Source of the DNA: Verrucomicrobiota bacterium
GTDB lineage: Bacteria > Verrucomicrobiota > Verrucomicrobiia > Verrucomicrobiales > DEV007
Assembly: GCA_003402735.1 (NCBI GenBank)
Contig: QQNE01000006.1
Coordinates: 1 to 64,000, forward strand
DNA: 64,000 nucleotides
Direction of reading: 5' to 3'
Within the stretch, counting starts at the first letter, position 1; each line of letters begins with the position of its first letter. Position numbers and translations under genes: made by a program. The notes below the pieces were generated by a model. The model saw only the letters and a list, made by a program, of their open reading frames with translations. It made no database searches and was not told the DNA's origin. This document shows, piece after piece, positions 62,715-64,000 of the stretch.

Positions 62715-64000
62715 ATGAAATGCTCACGGAAAACCCTGCTGTTCCTCTTCGCCACGGTGTTGTCGGTGGGTGCGTTGGTCTGGATCTTGAGCGGGACATT
62801 CTCACAGGGCAACCGCTTCGGAGGAAAGCGGGAGATCGAGGTCGCCCTCCTGGGAAGGGCCAAGGGGCATTTCATGGATCTGCACTCGATCTGCCTGCAA
62901 CTTCTCTTCGATGAACTGAATCATCGGGGAATCAACGGCGGGGCCAGCCGTCTCGTGCTGCGCAGCTTCGACTTGAGAACCCTGCAAGGAAATCACGGTG
63001 ATACCCCGCCCTACGAGGCCATCCTGCGTGAAAATCCCAATATTTCGGTCATTCTCGACAACACCTGGGGAAGCGATCTCCAAAAGTCCCGGGATGTCAT
63101 CCTCAAGAAACGCATCCCGGTGATCTCGCTGAACGCGGACCGGACGGCGGACTTCGGTTCCTCCGTTCTCTTCCTCGGCAGCCAAAACATGGTGCCTTCC
63201 AAGATCGCCAGTTTCATCGATCAGGCCCTCCTCGCGAAGACCGCGCCAACACCACCCACGGAGGCGCCCCCGCTCCCGCTTGTGCCGCCCTCTCCGCCCC
63301 CGTCCCGTCCGATGCTCCTGTTTCTCACGGAAGAGGGCTACGGGCTCGATCCATCCCAGTCCGGCAACCCAGTCTCCCTCTACGAAAGCGAACTGGCCAA
63401 GCGGAACATCCCCGTCGAAGCCAGGATTTCGTTCTCGGAGCAGAAATACGACAACCCCGCGGAGCAGAAACGAGTCACCGAAGAGGTGTTGCGAGCCCTC
63501 AAGGAGGCGGGTCAGCGCGAAGTGGTGGTGGTGGTCAATGCCCACAAACAGTGGGGCTCACGGCTGGTGGCGAGGTTCGAAGAATTTGCCTCCAACAACC
63601 GGGACCGGAGCATCCGGGTGATCGGGCACGATTCCATGTTCAATCAGAGCATCCACGACAGCGTCCGCGAGGCCTCGACCGACGACGAGTCTATGAATTT
63701 CGAGATGGTGCTCATGAAGGCCCCCAACCCCGAATTCTCAACCCACACCTTTGCCCTCTACCGGAATGTGGTCGATACGCATGGCGGCGGGTTTGAAGAT
63801 TATCCGAAGGAGGTGGCGTCCATCTTCGTCCGGCGTTGCGCGGTGGCCGCTGAACTGGTGCGCCACAGTCTCCGGGATTTCGATCTTCTGGACCGTCAGG
63901 CCGAGGGATCGAGTTGGAACGCCAAGTCCCGGATCGAGAAGGATCGATCCCTCCTCACGGACCAGTTCGCCGGACTCGTCGCCCCGTTTCCCGCGGCTCC
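62715..64000 (+). CDS. Membrane-anchored or secreted protein resembling type I periplasmic binding proteins (3' cut)
   Basis: At least 428 residues are read from the ATG at 62715 and the frame is still open at the window end. An N-terminal hydrophobic helix (TLLFLFATVLSVGALVWIL) is followed by a domain beginning EIEVALLGRAKGHFMDLH. It has the alternating beta-strand/helix rhythm of the type I periplasmic-binding fold (YEAILRENPNISVILDNTW, DVILKKRIPVISLNADR). A Pro-rich hinge (about residues 180-200) leads to a second alpha/beta lobe (PMLLFLTEEGYG, REVVVVVNAHKQWGSRLVARF). The C-terminal part is helical. It may be a sensor's extracytoplasmic domain; what follows is outside the window. Confidence 0.75.
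   Translation, partial: MKCSRKTLLFLFATVLSVGALVWILSGTFSQGNRFGGKREIEVALLGRAKGHFMDLHSICLQLLFDELNHRGINGGASRLVLRSFDLRTLQGNHGDTPPYEAILRENPNISVILDNTWGSDLQKSRDVILKKRIPVISLNADRTADFGSSVLFLGSQNMVPSKIASFIDQALLAKTAPTPPTEAPPLPLVPPSPPPSRPMLLFLTEEGYGLDPSQSGNPVSLYESELAKRNIPVEARISFSEQKYDNPAEQKRVTEEVLRALKEAGQREVVVVVNAHKQWGSRLVARFEEFASNNRDRSIRVIGHDSMFNQSIHDSVREASTDDESMNFEMVLMKAPNPEFSTHTFALYRNVVDTHGGGFEDYPKEVASIFVRRCAVAAELVRHSLRDFDLLDRQAEGSSWNAKSRIEKDRSLLTDQFAGLVAPFPAA

Overview
The window is high-GC bacterial chromosome with long coding runs and no rRNA, tRNA, CRISPR array or insertion sequence that I could recognise. The gene mix points to the Planctomycetota-Verrucomicrobiota group, most likely Verrucomicrobiota. 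It includes a DUF1549/DUF1553 protein next to a DUF1501 protein, several secreted PQQ-like beta-propellers, giant filamentous-haemagglutinin-type exoproteins and an EhpF-like adenylating enzyme. This placement is inference from families, not from a marker tree.

Layout. Positions 1-4.9 kb: the end of an unidentified protein, an ExoD-like membrane protein (minus), then a coupled plus-strand cluster of sugar nucleotidyltransferase, hisC and mnmE. Positions 4.9-36 kb: a minus-strand block read right to left. It starts with two secreted beta-propeller proteins. Next comes a three-gene set (EhpF-like adenylating enzyme, LuxC/EhpG-like acyl reductase, iron-type alcohol dehydrogenase) that together could reduce a carboxylic acid to an alcohol. 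Then come three secreted Ala/Pro-rich proteins, two sharing an SH3-like domain, and a third propeller. The block ends with two tandem giant exoproteins (about 3330 and 2540 residues) carrying two-partner-secretion N-termini and dozens of I-G-H-G-G repeats.

Positions 36-42.7 kb hold housekeeping genes: a sugar-isomerase-like TIM barrel, purD, a CysJ-type flavoprotein reductase, rplQ and rpoA, and a coiled-coil/winged-helix protein that ends at a clear terminator. Positions 42.7-52.7 kb hold envelope proteins (a large helical periplasmic protein, a membrane-anchored small protein, an ABCG-like transporter, an AsmA-like protein, a YfgM-like TPR protein), plus rppH coupled to a SulP transporter.

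Positions 52.7-59.3 kb: cysK, a pterin dehydratase, then a stress/energy set of ppsA, a triple-domain universal stress protein, Hsp20 and an alpha/beta hydrolase. Positions 59.3-64 kb: the DUF1501 and DUF1549/1553 pair and the start of a membrane-anchored protein resembling periplasmic binding proteins, cut by the window edge.

The most unusual content is the twin exoprotein locus with its histidine-glycine repeat ladder and shared C-terminal module, and the compact carboxylate-to-alcohol operon beside it. No TpsB-type outer-membrane transporter for the exoproteins lies in the window.
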